Numbered from the stretch's first letter, positions 26,285 to 35,873 are shown. The stretch is DNA of 64,000 bases from Hyphomicrobium_A sp964493785 (GCA_964493785.1 CAZBPM010000014.1:1-64000); one strand, 5' to 3'. A program made the numbers and translations. The notes: generated from the sequence alone by a model not told the origin.

Positions 26285-27100
26285 TTAAGCCGGCTGACGA
26301 CGGAAGTAGGCGGATGCGGCCCAACCGAACGCCGCGGCCAGAAGCACGGCGAACAATCCGTAGCTCGCGGGATAAATGAACGCGAAGTTGTGCACGACGC
26401 GCTCGAGGCCCGCGCGATGCAGGGTCACGCGGGCGATGTGCGCGCTGACGACCTGGCCGTTGTGGAACAGATATGTGCGCGCGACGAGTGGCCCCACCGG
26501 GACGTTGGCCGGCAGCGGGATTGACGCGCGGAAGAGGCTACGACCGGCGAAGGTGACGCCGTCCTTGGGCTGGATGACGTAAAGGTTCTCTTTCTTCTTC
26601 AACCTGATGACGGCGTCGCGGAACGCGGTCAGCTCGTACTCCTTCAAGGCGCCGGCATAGCGAGCGCTCGGCGTCATCTTGATGTGCCGAAATCCGATGG
26701 CGTGACGCTCCAGCACCGGAGGGCCGGCGATCTCCTCGATGGGGCGGGTCGATGCGATCGCGTAGTAGCTCGGGACAGCTGCGAAGGTGACGGACGAGGT
26801 ATTGACCCAGATGCCGCCGACATCGCTCTTGCGGCGCACGACGAGCGGGAATGGCGTGCCCTCCACCACGACGACCACATCGTAGTAGCCGCCCGCCGAC
26901 TGCGGGGCCTGGCTGTTGTCGATGGCGCCGAACAGAACGATCTCGTGGCCGGTGAAGCCAGTCGTCACCTCCAGCGTGCGCGTGGAGACATCGGCCTCGA
27001 CCGTGGGAGCGGGGTCGTCGGCAGGGCTGGCGTCGAAGTTCTGCGCAAGCGCCGGAAGTGCGAACATCACAGAGAGCGTGGCGGCGATGAGGGATTTCAC
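26285..27100 (-). CDS. TIGR02186 family exported membrane-anchored protein
   Basis: The predicted protein has 271 residues, a signal peptide (MKSLIAATLSVMFALPALAQ), a mostly beta periplasmic domain (TLEVTTGFTGHEIVLFGAI, VVVVVEGTPFPLVVRRKSDVGG) and one C-terminal membrane helix (about 240-262). This matches TIGR02186, a family of unknown function that is repeatedly found next to TauE/SafE exporters. The gene starts with GTG at 27100. Its GGAGGATG ribosome site reaches up to the stop of the upstream exporter gene (4-base gap), so both are on one transcript. Confidence 0.85.
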   Translation of the reverse strand: MKSLIAATLSVMFALPALAQNFDASPADDPAPTVEADVSTRTLEVTTGFTGHEIVLFGAIDNSQAPQSAGGYYDVVVVVEGTPFPLVVRRKSDVGGIWVNTSSVTFAAVPSYYAIASTRPIEEIAGPPVLERHAIGFRHIKMTPSARYAGALKEYELTAFRDAVIRLKKKENLYVIQPKDGVTFAGRSLFRASIPLPANVPVGPLVARTYLFHNGQVVSAHIARVTLHRAGLERVVHNFAFIYPASYGLFAVLLAAAFGWAASAYFRRQPA

Positions 27101-27104
27101 AGGG

Positions 27105-28025
27105 TCATCCTCCGATCGCCGGGCCGATGGAGTAGATCTCGGCGGGCTTGATCATGAGATCCCAGCCGATACGCAGGCAGACGAGGAGAACGAGGCCAGC
27201 GAGCAGGAAACGGAGCTGCTCTCCCTTCAGTTTGGATCCGGCCGCTGCGCCGAACTGGGCGCCGATGACACCGCCGACAATGAGAAGGAGCGCGAGCACA
27301 ACGTCGACGGACTTGTTCTCCATCGCCTGGAGTAAGGTCGTCACCGCCATCACGAAGACGATCTGAAATAGCGAGGTGCCGATCACCACGCTGGTCGGCA
27401 CGCGCAGCAGATAGATGAGAGCTGGCACCATCACGAAGCCGCCGCCGACGCCCATGACGGCGGCCATGAATCCGACGAAGGCGCCAATCATCGCGGGGGG
27501 CAGCGCGCTGATGTACAGCTTGGAGCGGTGGAAGCGCATCTTGAACGGCAGACCGTGCACCCAGCTGTGCTGCCTGGTCTTTGCCGGAGACGCCTTTCCA
27601 GCCTGCTGCTTGCGAATGCTGCCGACGCTCTCGATCATCATCAGGGCGCCGACAGCGCCGAGGAAGGTCACGTAGCAGAGCGAGACGAACAGCTCGAACT
27701 GGCCCAACTGGCGCAGCATCTTCATCAGCTGCACACCGATCACGGAGCCGACAACGCCGCCCGCCACGAGCACGACGCCCATCTTGATGTCGACGTTGCG
27801 GCGCTGGTACTGGGCGATGGCGCCAGAGACGGACGAGGCGAGGATCTGCATCGAGCCGGTGCCGACTGCAACGGCTGTCGGCACGCCCATGAAAATCAGC
27901 AGCGGCGTGAGGAGAAAACCTCCGCCGACGCCGAACATTCCCGATAGAAAGCCGACAGCCCAGCCCATGCCGAGAAAGAGCGCGACGTTGACGGACATCT
28001 CGGCAATCGGCAGGTAGATGTTCAT
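27105..28025 (-). CDS. TauE/SafE (TSUP) family exporter
   Basis: This 306-residue membrane protein has about eight helices. It contains the paired TSUP repeats GFLSGMFGVGGGFLLTPLLIFMG (about 24-46) and GFMAAVMGVGGGFVMVPALIYL (about 186-207). Members export or import sulfite, sulfoacetate or related sulfur anions. The substrate here is unknown. It forms an operon with the TIGR02186 gene. The ATG at 28025 has only a weak ribosome site. Confidence 0.92.
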   Translation of the reverse strand: MNIYLPIAEMSVNVALFLGMGWAVGFLSGMFGVGGGFLLTPLLIFMGVPTAVAVGTGSMQILASSVSGAIAQYQRRNVDIKMGVVLVAGGVVGSVIGVQLMKMLRQLGQFELFVSLCYVTFLGAVGALMMIESVGSIRKQQAGKASPAKTRQHSWVHGLPFKMRFHRSKLYISALPPAMIGAFVGFMAAVMGVGGGFVMVPALIYLLRVPTSVVIGTSLFQIVFVMAVTTLLQAMENKSVDVVLALLLIVGGVIGAQFGAAAGSKLKGEQLRFLLAGLVLLVCLRIGWDLMIKPAEIYSIGPAIGG

Positions 28026-28180
28026 CAGATCAACTGCGCCAACTCATGCTCCGCCCAGCGGCGATCCGGCCAGCGAGCAGGTGATCGCTGCCTGATGCTC
28101 CGATCAGGCAGGCCATGTCAAGGCAACGGCTTGCGGCCTCGGAGCAAGATACCTCGCGGGAGGTAAACATCCGCATGTCA

Positions 28181-28213
28181 AAACAAAATGCGCCGCTGGC
28201 AAGGCGGCGCATT
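28181..28213 (-). terminator. Terminator of the PodJ-like gene
   Basis: A perfect 10-bp stem AATGCGCCGC/GCGGCGCATT (28187-28196 with 28204-28213) and a 7-base loop are followed on the minus strand by TTTGTTTTG. It lies 25 bases after the stop at 28238. Confidence 0.8.
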
Positions 28214-28237
28214 GAATTTGTCGTCGAGAAGCAACGA

Positions 28238-31200
28238 TCAGCTGCGAGCGCTGCCGTTCTGCCACGCCCGGCCGGCGAGACGCGCATCGTTGGCGATGCC
28301 GGTAATGCGCTTGGCCTGCCAGGTCTCGGCTTCGGCTTCGGCGTTGATGCGCTGCTCGTCAGCAAGCTTGGCCTTCATAGCGTCGCGGCGGCTGGCGGCG
28401 TCCTTATCGCCCGATTTGGCGGCGAGGATCAGCCACTTGTAGGCCTCCTGCTCATTCTTGGCGACGCCCATGCCGTTCTCGTGCAGCACCGCGAGGTTGA
28501 ACTGGCTGTCGCCGAGGCCGTACTCGGAGGCCGAGCGGAACCAGCGGGCAGCGGCGGCATAGTCGGCCTTGGGAGACGATGCGATCAGCACCGCCAGATT
28601 GTGCATTGCCTTGACGTTGCCCTGCGTGGCGGCGCGCTCATACCAGATCTGGGCGCGCTGCGGATCGGCGGTTACGCCCAAGCCGCGCTCATAGAGGGTG
28701 CCGAGGCGGAACTGGGCCATGGCGAAGCCCTGGGCAGCAGCGCGCTTGTACCACTGCGCTGCGTCGGCGAGATCCTGATCGGTGCCTTTGCCCTCGGCGA
28801 GGCGCGAAGCGACCTCGAACTGGGCCGAGGCGTCGCCCTGCGCGGCGGCGAGGCGGAGCGAATAGGGTCCGACAGTGGCCGGGGGGAGCTTGGCCGGGCC
28901 GGATGCACCGGGCGCGTCGTCGACGGCCACGCCGCTCTCGCGAAGGAGCTGCTGCTCCATCAGCGAAGCGGGCGTTGCCTTGGCGGCGGCGATGCCGAGC
29001 TGGCCAGAGAGATAGGCCATGCGGGCCTGGTCGCTCACCTGTGCGAGCTGGGGCCCGCCGGCGAGGCTGGCCTGCATCATGATGCCGTCGGGCAGCGAGG
29101 CGGTGTCGATCTGAGCGCCGTTGACGTTGGCGTCCTCAAACTCGGCGGGCCGCGGCTCGATCGACGAGCCGTCCTGCAGGGTCTGCTTGGAGGGCGCGTT
29201 GAGCGGAGGCACAACCTTTGGGACGGCCGGCACGATCGGAGCGGCGTCCATCGGCTCGGCGCCGGGCGCCACGTCGCTGTGCGCGGGGGCGACCTGTGCG
29301 GGAGCCGTGATGGCTGCCGGTGTGTCGAGGTCGATGTTGGCGACCGAGGTGCGCGGCATGAAGAAGATCGCCGCGGGAATTGCAGCCAACAGGATCAAGA
29401 GGCTCATCGCAACGCGCTGCGAGCGAAAGGAGAAGATCGAGCGACGGCGAGGCGCGGGTTCTTCGCGGGCACCGACGGAGAGCTCGCCGGCGCGCAGATC
29501 GCTGTCGACGGCCATGTCGGGCTTGGCGGCCGCCTTCAGCTTGGCGCGGTGAGCATCGGCGATGAAGTCGTGGCGCAGCACCTCGATCGGGCGGGCCTCG
29601 GGCTGGGGCTCGCCGAAGCTCGGAGCCTCGGCGTCACGCGAGCGGGAGAATGCATCGTCGAGGTCGAATGTGCCGGTGGTGTAGACAGGGATGCGTGGGG
29701 GGGCCAGCTCCGTCGCCATGTCCTGGCGGTAGGCTTCCATGTCGGCGTCGATCAGCTCCTGCTCCGACGAGGGCAGGAAATCGGAGGCCTCACCCGCCTC
29801 AGCCTCGACTGCGGGCATCGCGGCGTAGACGGTGGCGGTCGCCGGGATGAGGTCGTCGTAGGACGGGAGCGCGTCAGTGTATGCGGGGGCAACGGGCTGC
29901 ACGGGCGCAGCGGCTCGGGCTGGGCGCTCTGTCGGCACTGCCGGTGCGGCCCATTCCTGTACCATTGGTTCGGCTTGGGGTGCGGCGGGCGCAGGCTGCT
30001 GCTGGGCGATCTCGATAGAATCGATGCGATCGAGCACTCGGATGAGCGCCTGCTGCATGGTCTCGAGCATGCTGGCGTTGTTCTCGTCGTTGTGGCGACG
30101 CTCGTTGATGAGGCTCTCGAGCAGGCCGCGCACTTCGCCGATCTCGCGGCCGTGGGAGTCGCGAGTTTCTTCCTCGCGGCCGTGGGCCAGGGCGATATTG
30201 GCGGCGAGGACGCGCTGCGCGGCGGCGTGAGCAACCTCCTCATAATCGTCGTGGCGCGAAGCCGACCGGCTGACCAGCCCGGAGAGACGCTCGTCGGAGA
30301 GCTGGACGGCAACCATGCGAAGCTGGGCGTCGATGGCGTCGAGGCGGCCGATATCGGCGCTTACGTGGACGCCTTCGTTGAACAGGCGCGTCAGGCGCTC
30401 GTCGGAGAGCTGCGAGGTCAGCGTGCCGAGGTGCGAGTCGATCAGGTCGAGGCGCGCCATCTGGCGGCGGAGCTGCTGCAGCTGACCGGCGATCTCGTCG
30501 ATCTGGGTCTCGGCAATGCGCAGTTCGTCGACGTCGGCACGGGTCGCCATCTGGCCGATGATGGTGGTGATCTGCTGCTCGAGCTGATCGAAGCGGGAGC
30601 CGAGAGATGCAATAGCGGTGTCGGGGCGGATCTGGGCAAGCTGCTCCTCGATACGCATGGCGATTTCGCCGAACCGACGGTCGAGGTTCGCTTCATCCAT
30701 CGTGCATCCGCGTTGGGATGCCTGGGGAGCCGCGCTGGTCATGGCACCGAGGCCTGCACCATAGGCAGGCTTCTCGGGGCTGCGGGAAGCGGCGATGGCA
30801 CGCGCGCTGGCGCGGGGGGCGGCGGGAGCCGTCTCGCGAATGCGGGACGAAAATGCCTCGCCGGATTCATAGAGCTGGACCAGGGCGCTGGCGGCCGCGT
30901 CGTCCCAGGGGCTGTCCTGGGTCTGGGCGCGGCGCTGCATGCCGGCCGGCCCGCCGAGTGCGATGATCTGGTCCGGAGTGGTGCGGCCCACGCGGACGTC
31001 GTCATCGGTGACGTAGCGGACTTCCTTGACGCGACGCTCATGCACGCGCTGAACGCTGCTGTAAGGAACCAAGGCGCCACGGCTCAAATCGGAAAGGCGC
31101 TCGCCCAGCCGCTGCATGTGCTGCTGGATGCGCTCGACGTCGGGCTCGTATTCGAAGGGCATCTGCGAGCGGATCGCCCGGGCCTCGTCGCTGAGCGAAG

Positions 31201-31312
31201 CCAGCCGGTCGCGCATGTTATCGAGCATCGAAGCGGCCGAGGGCTGGCCTTGGGCCATGGGAGCGCCATCATGGCGCGATCCATAGAACTCATTATAGGC
31301 TTGGTTCGACAT
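28238..31312 (-). CDS. PodJ-like localisation protein with coiled coils and Sel1 repeats
   Basis: The 1024-residue protein has a cytoplasmic N-terminal half rich in coiled coil (about 190-410, with many Leu/Glu/Arg heptads) and Pro/Ala/Glu-rich linkers (about 430-600). A single membrane helix (VAMSLLILLAAIPAAIFFMP, about 631-653) is followed by a C-terminal periplasmic part with four to five Sel1 repeats (about 820-970). This is the layout of PodJ-type polar scaffold proteins of Caulobacter and rhizobia, but it lacks the peptidoglycan-binding domain some have. It may organise a cell pole or budding site. AAGGGA precedes the ATG. Confidence 0.82.
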   Translation of the reverse strand: MSNQAYNEFYGSRHDGAPMAQGQPSAASMLDNMRDRLASLSDEARAIRSQMPFEYEPDVERIQQHMQRLGERLSDLSRGALVPYSSVQRVHERRVKEVRYVTDDDVRVGRTTPDQIIALGGPAGMQRRAQTQDSPWDDAAASALVQLYESGEAFSSRIRETAPAAPRASARAIAASRSPEKPAYGAGLGAMTSAAPQASQRGCTMDEANLDRRFGEIAMRIEEQLAQIRPDTAIASLGSRFDQLEQQITTIIGQMATRADVDELRIAETQIDEIAGQLQQLRRQMARLDLIDSHLGTLTSQLSDERLTRLFNEGVHVSADIGRLDAIDAQLRMVAVQLSDERLSGLVSRSASRHDDYEEVAHAAAQRVLAANIALAHGREEETRDSHGREIGEVRGLLESLINERRHNDENNASMLETMQQALIRVLDRIDSIEIAQQQPAPAAPQAEPMVQEWAAPAVPTERPARAAAPVQPVAPAYTDALPSYDDLIPATATVYAAMPAVEAEAGEASDFLPSSEQELIDADMEAYRQDMATELAPPRIPVYTTGTFDLDDAFSRSRDAEAPSFGEPQPEARPIEVLRHDFIADAHRAKLKAAAKPDMAVDSDLRAGELSVGAREEPAPRRRSIFSFRSQRVAMSLLILLAAIPAAIFFMPRTSVANIDLDTPAAITAPAQVAPAHSDVAPGAEPMDAAPIVPAVPKVVPPLNAPSKQTLQDGSSIEPRPAEFEDANVNGAQIDTASLPDGIMMQASLAGGPQLAQVSDQARMAYLSGQLGIAAAKATPASLMEQQLLRESGVAVDDAPGASGPAKLPPATVGPYSLRLAAAQGDASAQFEVASRLAEGKGTDQDLADAAQWYKRAAAQGFAMAQFRLGTLYERGLGVTADPQRAQIWYERAATQGNVKAMHNLAVLIASSPKADYAAAARWFRSASEYGLGDSQFNLAVLHENGMGVAKNEQEAYKWLILAAKSGDKDAASRRDAMKAKLADEQRINAEAEAETWQAKRITGIANDARLAGRAWQNGSARS

Positions 31313-31527
31313 CTCAATCCCTTGGCGCTGATCGGAAGGCCCTGACGGGCCGTTAGCTGGGCCGGCTGCTCTGTTGCCGAATCGGGACGCACGAAACGAG
31401 ATTCCGCTCGTCCCCAGGCTTTGCGAGTCGCGGTAAACGTCAGGTTAAGCAGCGGGTAAAAATCGTACTGGGGCGTGCAATTGGCTGTAATTTCCCGCGC
31501 CCTCCGGCCGGCGGAGGCGGAGCGAAC

Positions 31528-31980
31528 ATGACGAAAGCCACCTTCGGCGGCGACATCTCGCAGGCATTCGAGACGCTGATCGTCCAGACACGCGGACCCG
31601 GCCTATCGGATCAGTCGGAGGCAATCCGGGTATGGCTCGACGGCATCCGCGCCGGAGACGGTCTGCTCACGGTGTTCATCCGGCACACCTCGGCATCGCT
31701 GCTGATCCAGGAGAATGCCGACCCCGACGTCCACGTCGACCTGCTCGACGCGCTCGAGCGAATGGCTCCGCGCGGGGGTGATTATGTCCACGACACCGAA
31801 GGGCCGGACGACATGCCTGCGCACATCAAGTCAGCGGTGACGCAGACGTCACTGTCGATCCCAGTGAAGGGCGGGCGGATGTTGCTGGGGACGTGGCAGG
31901 GCATTTATCTCGCCGAGCACCGCGACCGACCGCACCGGCGCGAGATAGTGCTCCACTACATCGGCACGGTTGCAAGCTAG
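31528..31980 (+). CDS. yjbQ: YjbQ/UPF0047 family protein
   Basis: The product has 150 residues and contains the UPF0047 pattern: LTVFIRHTSASLLIQENADPDV near 48-70, HDTEGPDDMPAHIKSAV near 88-104 and GTWQGIYLAEHRDRPHRR near 121-138. The family has weak thiamine-phosphate synthase activity in vitro, but its main role is not known. GGAGGCGGAGC precedes the ATG. It overlaps the convergent peptidase gene by 4 bases. Confidence 0.9.
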   Translation: MTKATFGGDISQAFETLIVQTRGPGLSDQSEAIRVWLDGIRAGDGLLTVFIRHTSASLLIQENADPDVHVDLLDALERMAPRGGDYVHDTEGPDDMPAHIKSAVTQTSLSIPVKGGRMLLGTWQGIYLAEHRDRPHRREIVLHYIGTVAS

Positions 31981-32951
31981 GCGGAGCGTGGAGCGCGCCT
32001 GTGGCGCCGAGTTGCCGATACGAGTTCGTGGGCGATGCCGACCTCGCTCATGGCATGGCCTGCGTCTGCTACGATGCGCAGATCGGCGGATGGCCAGGCC
32101 TGTTTCAGGTCCCACGCATTCTTCAACGGAGTCACGACGTCATAGCGGCCGTGCACGATCGTGCCCGGAATGTCGGCCAGGCGATGCGCGTTGGCCAGGA
32201 GCTGGTCGTCGGCGGAGAAGAAGCCGCCATTGACGAAGTAGTGGCACTCGATGCGGGCGAAAGCGATTGCATAGGCATCCGCACCGAACTGGCGAATGCG
32301 CTCGGGGTCCTGCAGCAGCGACAGGGTCGAGCCTTCCCAGGTGCTCCAGGCCTTGGCGGCACTCAACCTGACGTGTGGATTGGGGTCGGTCAGGCGCCTA
32401 TGGTAGGCGGCGATCATGTCGCCGCGCTCGGAGAGAGGGATCGGGGCGGAGAAGGCCGCGAAGGCGTCGGGATAGATCCAGCTGCAGCCTTCCTGGTAGA
32501 ACCATTGGAGCTCGGCGCGGCGCACGAGGAATATGCCGCGAAGGATCAGGCTGTCGACGCGCTCGGGGTGCGTCTCAGCATACGCGAGTGCCAGCGTCGA
32601 ACCCCATGAACCGCCGAAGAGCTGCCAGCTCTCGACGCCCAGCGTGGACCGCAGTTGCTCCATGTCGGCTACAAGATGCCAAGTTGTATTTGCTTCGAGC
32701 GAGGCGTTGGGAGTTGAGCGACCGCAGCCGCGCTGGTCGAACAGGATGATGCGGTAGTGGCTGGGATCGTGGAAGCGGCGCATGGTCGGGTTGGAGCCGC
32801 CACCTGGGCCGCCATGAACCAGCACGGCAGGCTGGCCTCGCGGGTTGCCGCTTTCCTCGAAGTAGATCGTGTGTCCGTCGCCGACGTCGAGCATCCCCGT
32901 GCGGTAGGGCTCGATCGCAGGATAAAGGGTGAGGCGCTCGTGCAGCGTCAT
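31977..32951 (-). CDS. pip: Proline iminopeptidase
   Basis: This 324-residue alpha/beta hydrolase has the S33 hallmarks HGGPGGGSNPTM (about 46-57), DQRGCGRSTPN, nucleophile motif GGSWGSTLALAY (Ser about 115), acid GRYDVVTP (about 271) and His AGHAMSE (about 300). It removes N-terminal proline from peptides in the cytoplasm. The weak GGAAAT is the only ribosome-like site. The gene ends convergently within yjbQ. Confidence 0.93.
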   Translation of the reverse strand: MTLHERLTLYPAIEPYRTGMLDVGDGHTIYFEESGNPRGQPAVLVHGGPGGGSNPTMRRFHDPSHYRIILFDQRGCGRSTPNASLEANTTWHLVADMEQLRSTLGVESWQLFGGSWGSTLALAYAETHPERVDSLILRGIFLVRRAELQWFYQEGCSWIYPDAFAAFSAPIPLSERGDMIAAYHRRLTDPNPHVRLSAAKAWSTWEGSTLSLLQDPERIRQFGADAYAIAFARIECHYFVNGGFFSADDQLLANAHRLADIPGTIVHGRYDVVTPLKNAWDLKQAWPSADLRIVADAGHAMSEVGIAHELVSATRRHRRAPRSA

Positions 32952-32973
32952 CGGGATTTCCAGAATTTCGCGA

Positions 32974-34806
32974 TCAGGCGCGTTCGCGGGTCTTGAGCCG
33001 CAGCAGGCGGATCTCGCGATCGTAGATCACCTCGCCCCCAGGAATACGGATTTCGCGCACCAACTCAAGGACGCTCCGGGTCGGCTGAGGCGTCGCGAGG
33101 CTCGCCAGTATCGCACCCAGCGCACCCGCGGGGAGTCCGAAGACGGCGGCCAGCGCGCCGTCGAGGCCGAGGATGTTTGCCTCGCCCGCGAGAATGGCAA
33201 GCACCGTGACGGCGAAGCCGCAGCTCATACCGGCGATGGCGCCGAAGTCGTTCATCCGCTTCCACCAGATCGAAAGCACGAGCACGGGGAAGAAGGTCGA
33301 ACCGGAAAGAGCGAGTGACCACAACAGGAGGCGGAGCGGGTCGGTCGGGGCGAGCAGCGCCACGAGACCGCCGGCAACGACGGTGCCGGCCATTGCGATG
33401 CGCGCGGTGTGGAGGCGGCTGGCACGCGGCGGCGGATCCCACGAGACGCCGTTGACTACATCCTCGGCGATCACATTGCCGGTGGCACTGGCCGTCGCTC
33501 CAATGCCGACGAGCGCGGCGGCGACGATGCCGGTGGCCGCGAAGTAAAGCAGGACGCTAGGCAACCCCGCGGCGACGGGGAGGCTCAGCAGAACGCTGTC
33601 GCGATCGAACGCGAAGCTCGTGTAGGACAGCGGCTTGGTCTGATCGATGGCCGCGAAGCCAAGTTCGCCGAGGTGGCGCATCCATTCCGGCAGTGCCGCG
33701 GGCGCACCACCTTTGACGATGTCCATCAGGAAGTCGCGCATGTAGACGGCGACAGCAGCGCACGTCAGCATGATCAGCGCGAAGTAGACGGTGGCCCAGC
33801 CCAGGGATTTGCGCGTCTCGTAGACGCCGGGCGTCATGGCGACGCGCGGAAGGAGCCAGGGCGAGGACGCGACACCCGCCAGAATCGTCAAGATGACGAC
33901 CACGAAAGCGGTCGGACCGACGGCTCCGTATGGGACCGTGAAGCGCTTGGCGATCTGCGCCATGCCCTCGCCGGGCATCGCGAAGCCGAGAGAGGGCGCA
34001 TCGATGATCGGTAGGCCCTGCGCCGCCTCGCCATGCATAAGCGCGCGCAGGAGCGGGCCATTGGTGAGCTGAGGCAGGGGGAAGTTCGTGACCATGACCG
34101 CGACGATCGTGACCGGCACCAGGAGCGCCAGCACGGCAGCGATCGCCTCGGCGCTACCTGACCATGTCAGCGAGCGCATCCCTCCCAGCACCACGGTGAG
34201 GATGAAAGCGACAGCCAGCATCAGCACCATCAGGGCCTGCGCCTGCCCCACGAGCCAGCCGGCCGCGAGCGCGCCCATGCGCAGCTCGGCCGCCAGCATC
34301 AGCAATGCCGGTGCAGCCATGAGGCCGGCAGACACGAGGCGCACTGTCCTGCTCTCGAAACGACGGCCGAGATAGCTCGGTACCGTGAAGGTGCCGAACT
34401 TCCGGAAGAACGGCGCGAGCATAACCGACATCACGACGTAACCGGCGAGACCGCCGATCATCAGGCACAGCGCATCAAAGCCAATCAGGAAGAAGACGCC
34501 CGTCGCAGCGACGATGCCGGTTGCGCCCATGGTGGCGACGGCGAGCCCCAGTCCGGTGTAGCCGGCGGGGACGCGGCGGCCGGCGGCGAAGAATTCGACG
34601 GGCTCGGTGGTGGGCACGCACAGGCCGATGGCCGCATACAGAACGAGTGGGCCGAGCAGCATCGCCCAGCGCAGGATGATGTCAGACGTGCCGAGCTGCT
34701 CGAAGATGATCAGCAGCATCACCAGCCCGGTCAGCGAGCTGCCGAATATGCCGAAATAGGTGCCGAGCCGCGGATTGACGAAACGGGTGCGCGAGGTGGC
34801 GGACAT
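32974..34806 (-). CDS. Sodium:solute symporter, large subunit (SSS family, VC_2705-like)
   Basis: The predicted membrane protein has 610 residues and 13 to 14 helices and belongs to the SSS family, with motifs EFFAAGRRVPAGYTGLGLAVA (about 71-91), GGLAGYVVM and VVLGGMRSLTWSGSAEAIAA. It resembles ActP-type acetate symporters. The preceding gene encodes the DUF4212 small subunit, the standard partner of the VC_2705 subfamily. Together they should import a small organic acid with sodium. The exact substrate cannot be told from sequence. Confidence 0.92.
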   Translation of the reverse strand: MSATSRTRFVNPRLGTYFGIFGSSLTGLVMLLIIFEQLGTSDIILRWAMLLGPLVLYAAIGLCVPTTEPVEFFAAGRRVPAGYTGLGLAVATMGATGIVAATGVFFLIGFDALCLMIGGLAGYVVMSVMLAPFFRKFGTFTVPSYLGRRFESRTVRLVSAGLMAAPALLMLAAELRMGALAAGWLVGQAQALMVLMLAVAFILTVVLGGMRSLTWSGSAEAIAAVLALLVPVTIVAVMVTNFPLPQLTNGPLLRALMHGEAAQGLPIIDAPSLGFAMPGEGMAQIAKRFTVPYGAVGPTAFVVVILTILAGVASSPWLLPRVAMTPGVYETRKSLGWATVYFALIMLTCAAVAVYMRDFLMDIVKGGAPAALPEWMRHLGELGFAAIDQTKPLSYTSFAFDRDSVLLSLPVAAGLPSVLLYFAATGIVAAALVGIGATASATGNVIAEDVVNGVSWDPPPRASRLHTARIAMAGTVVAGGLVALLAPTDPLRLLLWSLALSGSTFFPVLVLSIWWKRMNDFGAIAGMSCGFAVTVLAILAGEANILGLDGALAAVFGLPAGALGAILASLATPQPTRSVLELVREIRIPGGEVIYDREIRLLRLKTRERA

Positions 34807-34830
34807 GCTCTAACCGATCGGTGCCGGCGC

Positions 34831-35091
34831 TCAGGTATCTTCGTGCGCGCCGTGCCAGTGGTCGATCGCGTCCTGGCGATTGACGAAGCTGGCAACGGTG
34901 AAAACCGCGATGATGGCCACACCGTGGGCGCTGAGGAAGTAGCCGAGCGGAAATCCGAGGAACCGCTCGCCGTTAAGGCTGTCAGCATAGAGCGGCAGCA
35001 CGATAATGAGGACCAGGAACGGCACCATGCTGGCAAGCATCTGCCATTTGGTATGCCGCCAGTACGGCTTGCGCTCCTTGCGCTCCATCAT
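34831..35091 (-). CDS. DUF4212 small subunit of the SSS symporter
   Basis: The product has 86 residues and two membrane helices (about 19-37 and 52-70). It begins MMERKERKPYWRHTKWQMLA, which is the DUF4212 pattern (YWRxxxW near the start, then FLGFPLGYFLSAHG). It precedes the large symporter subunit by 24 bases on the same strand. GAGGAG lies about 9 bases before the ATG pair at 35086-35091. Confidence 0.93.
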   Translation of the reverse strand: MMERKERKPYWRHTKWQMLASMVPFLVLIIVLPLYADSLNGERFLGFPLGYFLSAHGVAIIAVFTVASFVNRQDAIDHWHGAHEDT

Positions 35092-35292
35092 CTCGCTTCA
35101 CTCCTCGCGGCCTGCGATCCGCCCCCCGGGGCCGGCGGCCTGGATTACGTACACGCCAACAGTTCGACGCATATATGGCGCGATGCCCCGGGCACCATCA
35201 AAGGGCGTTTTACTGAGGCTTTTGTTCGCCTAAGCTTCTAGTGACGGGGCCGACTCGGCCGCTTAGGGAACTGGAGAACCGGGGGGACTGGC

Positions 35293-35676
35293 ATGAAGCA
35301 GATCTGGGACGAATTCAAGACTTTCGCGATGAAGGGCAACGTCATCGACCTTGCCATCGGCGTTATCATCGGTGCGGCCTTCACGCCGATCGTTGCGACC
35401 CTCGTCGCCAATATCATCATGCCAATCATCGGCTACGTGACGGCCGGGGTCGACTTTTCAGCCCTCGCGATCACGCCCATCGAGAGCGTCGAGATCAAAT
35501 ACGGGCTGTTCCTCAACGCCATCATCCAGTTCCTCATCACTGCCGTGGCGCTGTTCTTCCTGATCAAGGGCATCAACATGGTGCGCAAGCCAGTGGACGC
35601 TCCGCCCCCCGGGCCGACCCAGTCGGAGATCTATCTCAAGGAGATCCGGGACGCGCTGGTTAAGGACAAGGCCTAA
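35293..35676 (+). CDS. mscL: Large-conductance mechanosensitive channel
   Basis: This 127-residue protein has the MscL pattern: amphipathic start MKQIWDEFKTFAMKGNVIDLA, pore helix AIGVIIGAAFTPIVATLVANIIMPIIGY (about 21-48) and second helix near 73-95. It ends with a C-terminal charged helix. It opens as an emergency valve on osmotic downshock in the inner membrane. It is transcribed divergently from the symporter genes. Confidence 0.97.
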   Translation: MKQIWDEFKTFAMKGNVIDLAIGVIIGAAFTPIVATLVANIIMPIIGYVTAGVDFSALAITPIESVEIKYGLFLNAIIQFLITAVALFFLIKGINMVRKPVDAPPPGPTQSEIYLKEIRDALVKDKA

Positions 35677-35691
35677 CGCAGGCCAGATCGG

Positions 35692-35722
35692 GGGGCTCCT
35701 GCACCATCGGGGCAGGAGCCCC
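35692..35722 (+). terminator. Hairpin after mscL
   Basis: An 11-bp perfect stem GGGGCTCCTGC/GCAGGAGCCCC (35692-35702 with 35712-35722) stands 16 bases after the mscL stop. It lacks a U-tract, so termination may be weak or Rho-assisted. Confidence 0.55.
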
Positions 35723-35799
35723 GGCGTCGGACATGGCCGCGAGCGCGGTCTCACAGCCGTTTTGCGAGGTTCGCCGAGGCATGGTATGAGGCGAACAAC

Positions 35800-35873
35800 G
35801 CGGGCGTAGTTCAGTGGTAGAACGTCAGCTTCCCAAGCTGAATATACGGGTTCGATTCCCGTCGCCCGCTCCA
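35800..35873 (+). tRNA. tRNA-Gly (anticodon CCC)
   Basis: A full cloverleaf of 74 bases: acceptor GCGGGCG pairing with CGCCCGC, D-arm GTTC...GAAC, anticodon stem TCAGC/GCTGA around the loop TTCCCAA (anticodon CCC), T-arm with GGTTCGATTCC and an encoded CCA end. It reads the GGG codon. Confidence 0.95.

Noticed and set aside
28115..31345. 1076-codon plus-strand ORF opposite the PodJ-like gene
   Set aside because: It is longer than the real gene, but the minus-strand frame has a membrane helix, Sel1 repeats, a ribosome site and a terminator. The plus frame is low-complexity Gly/Leu/Arg without domains.
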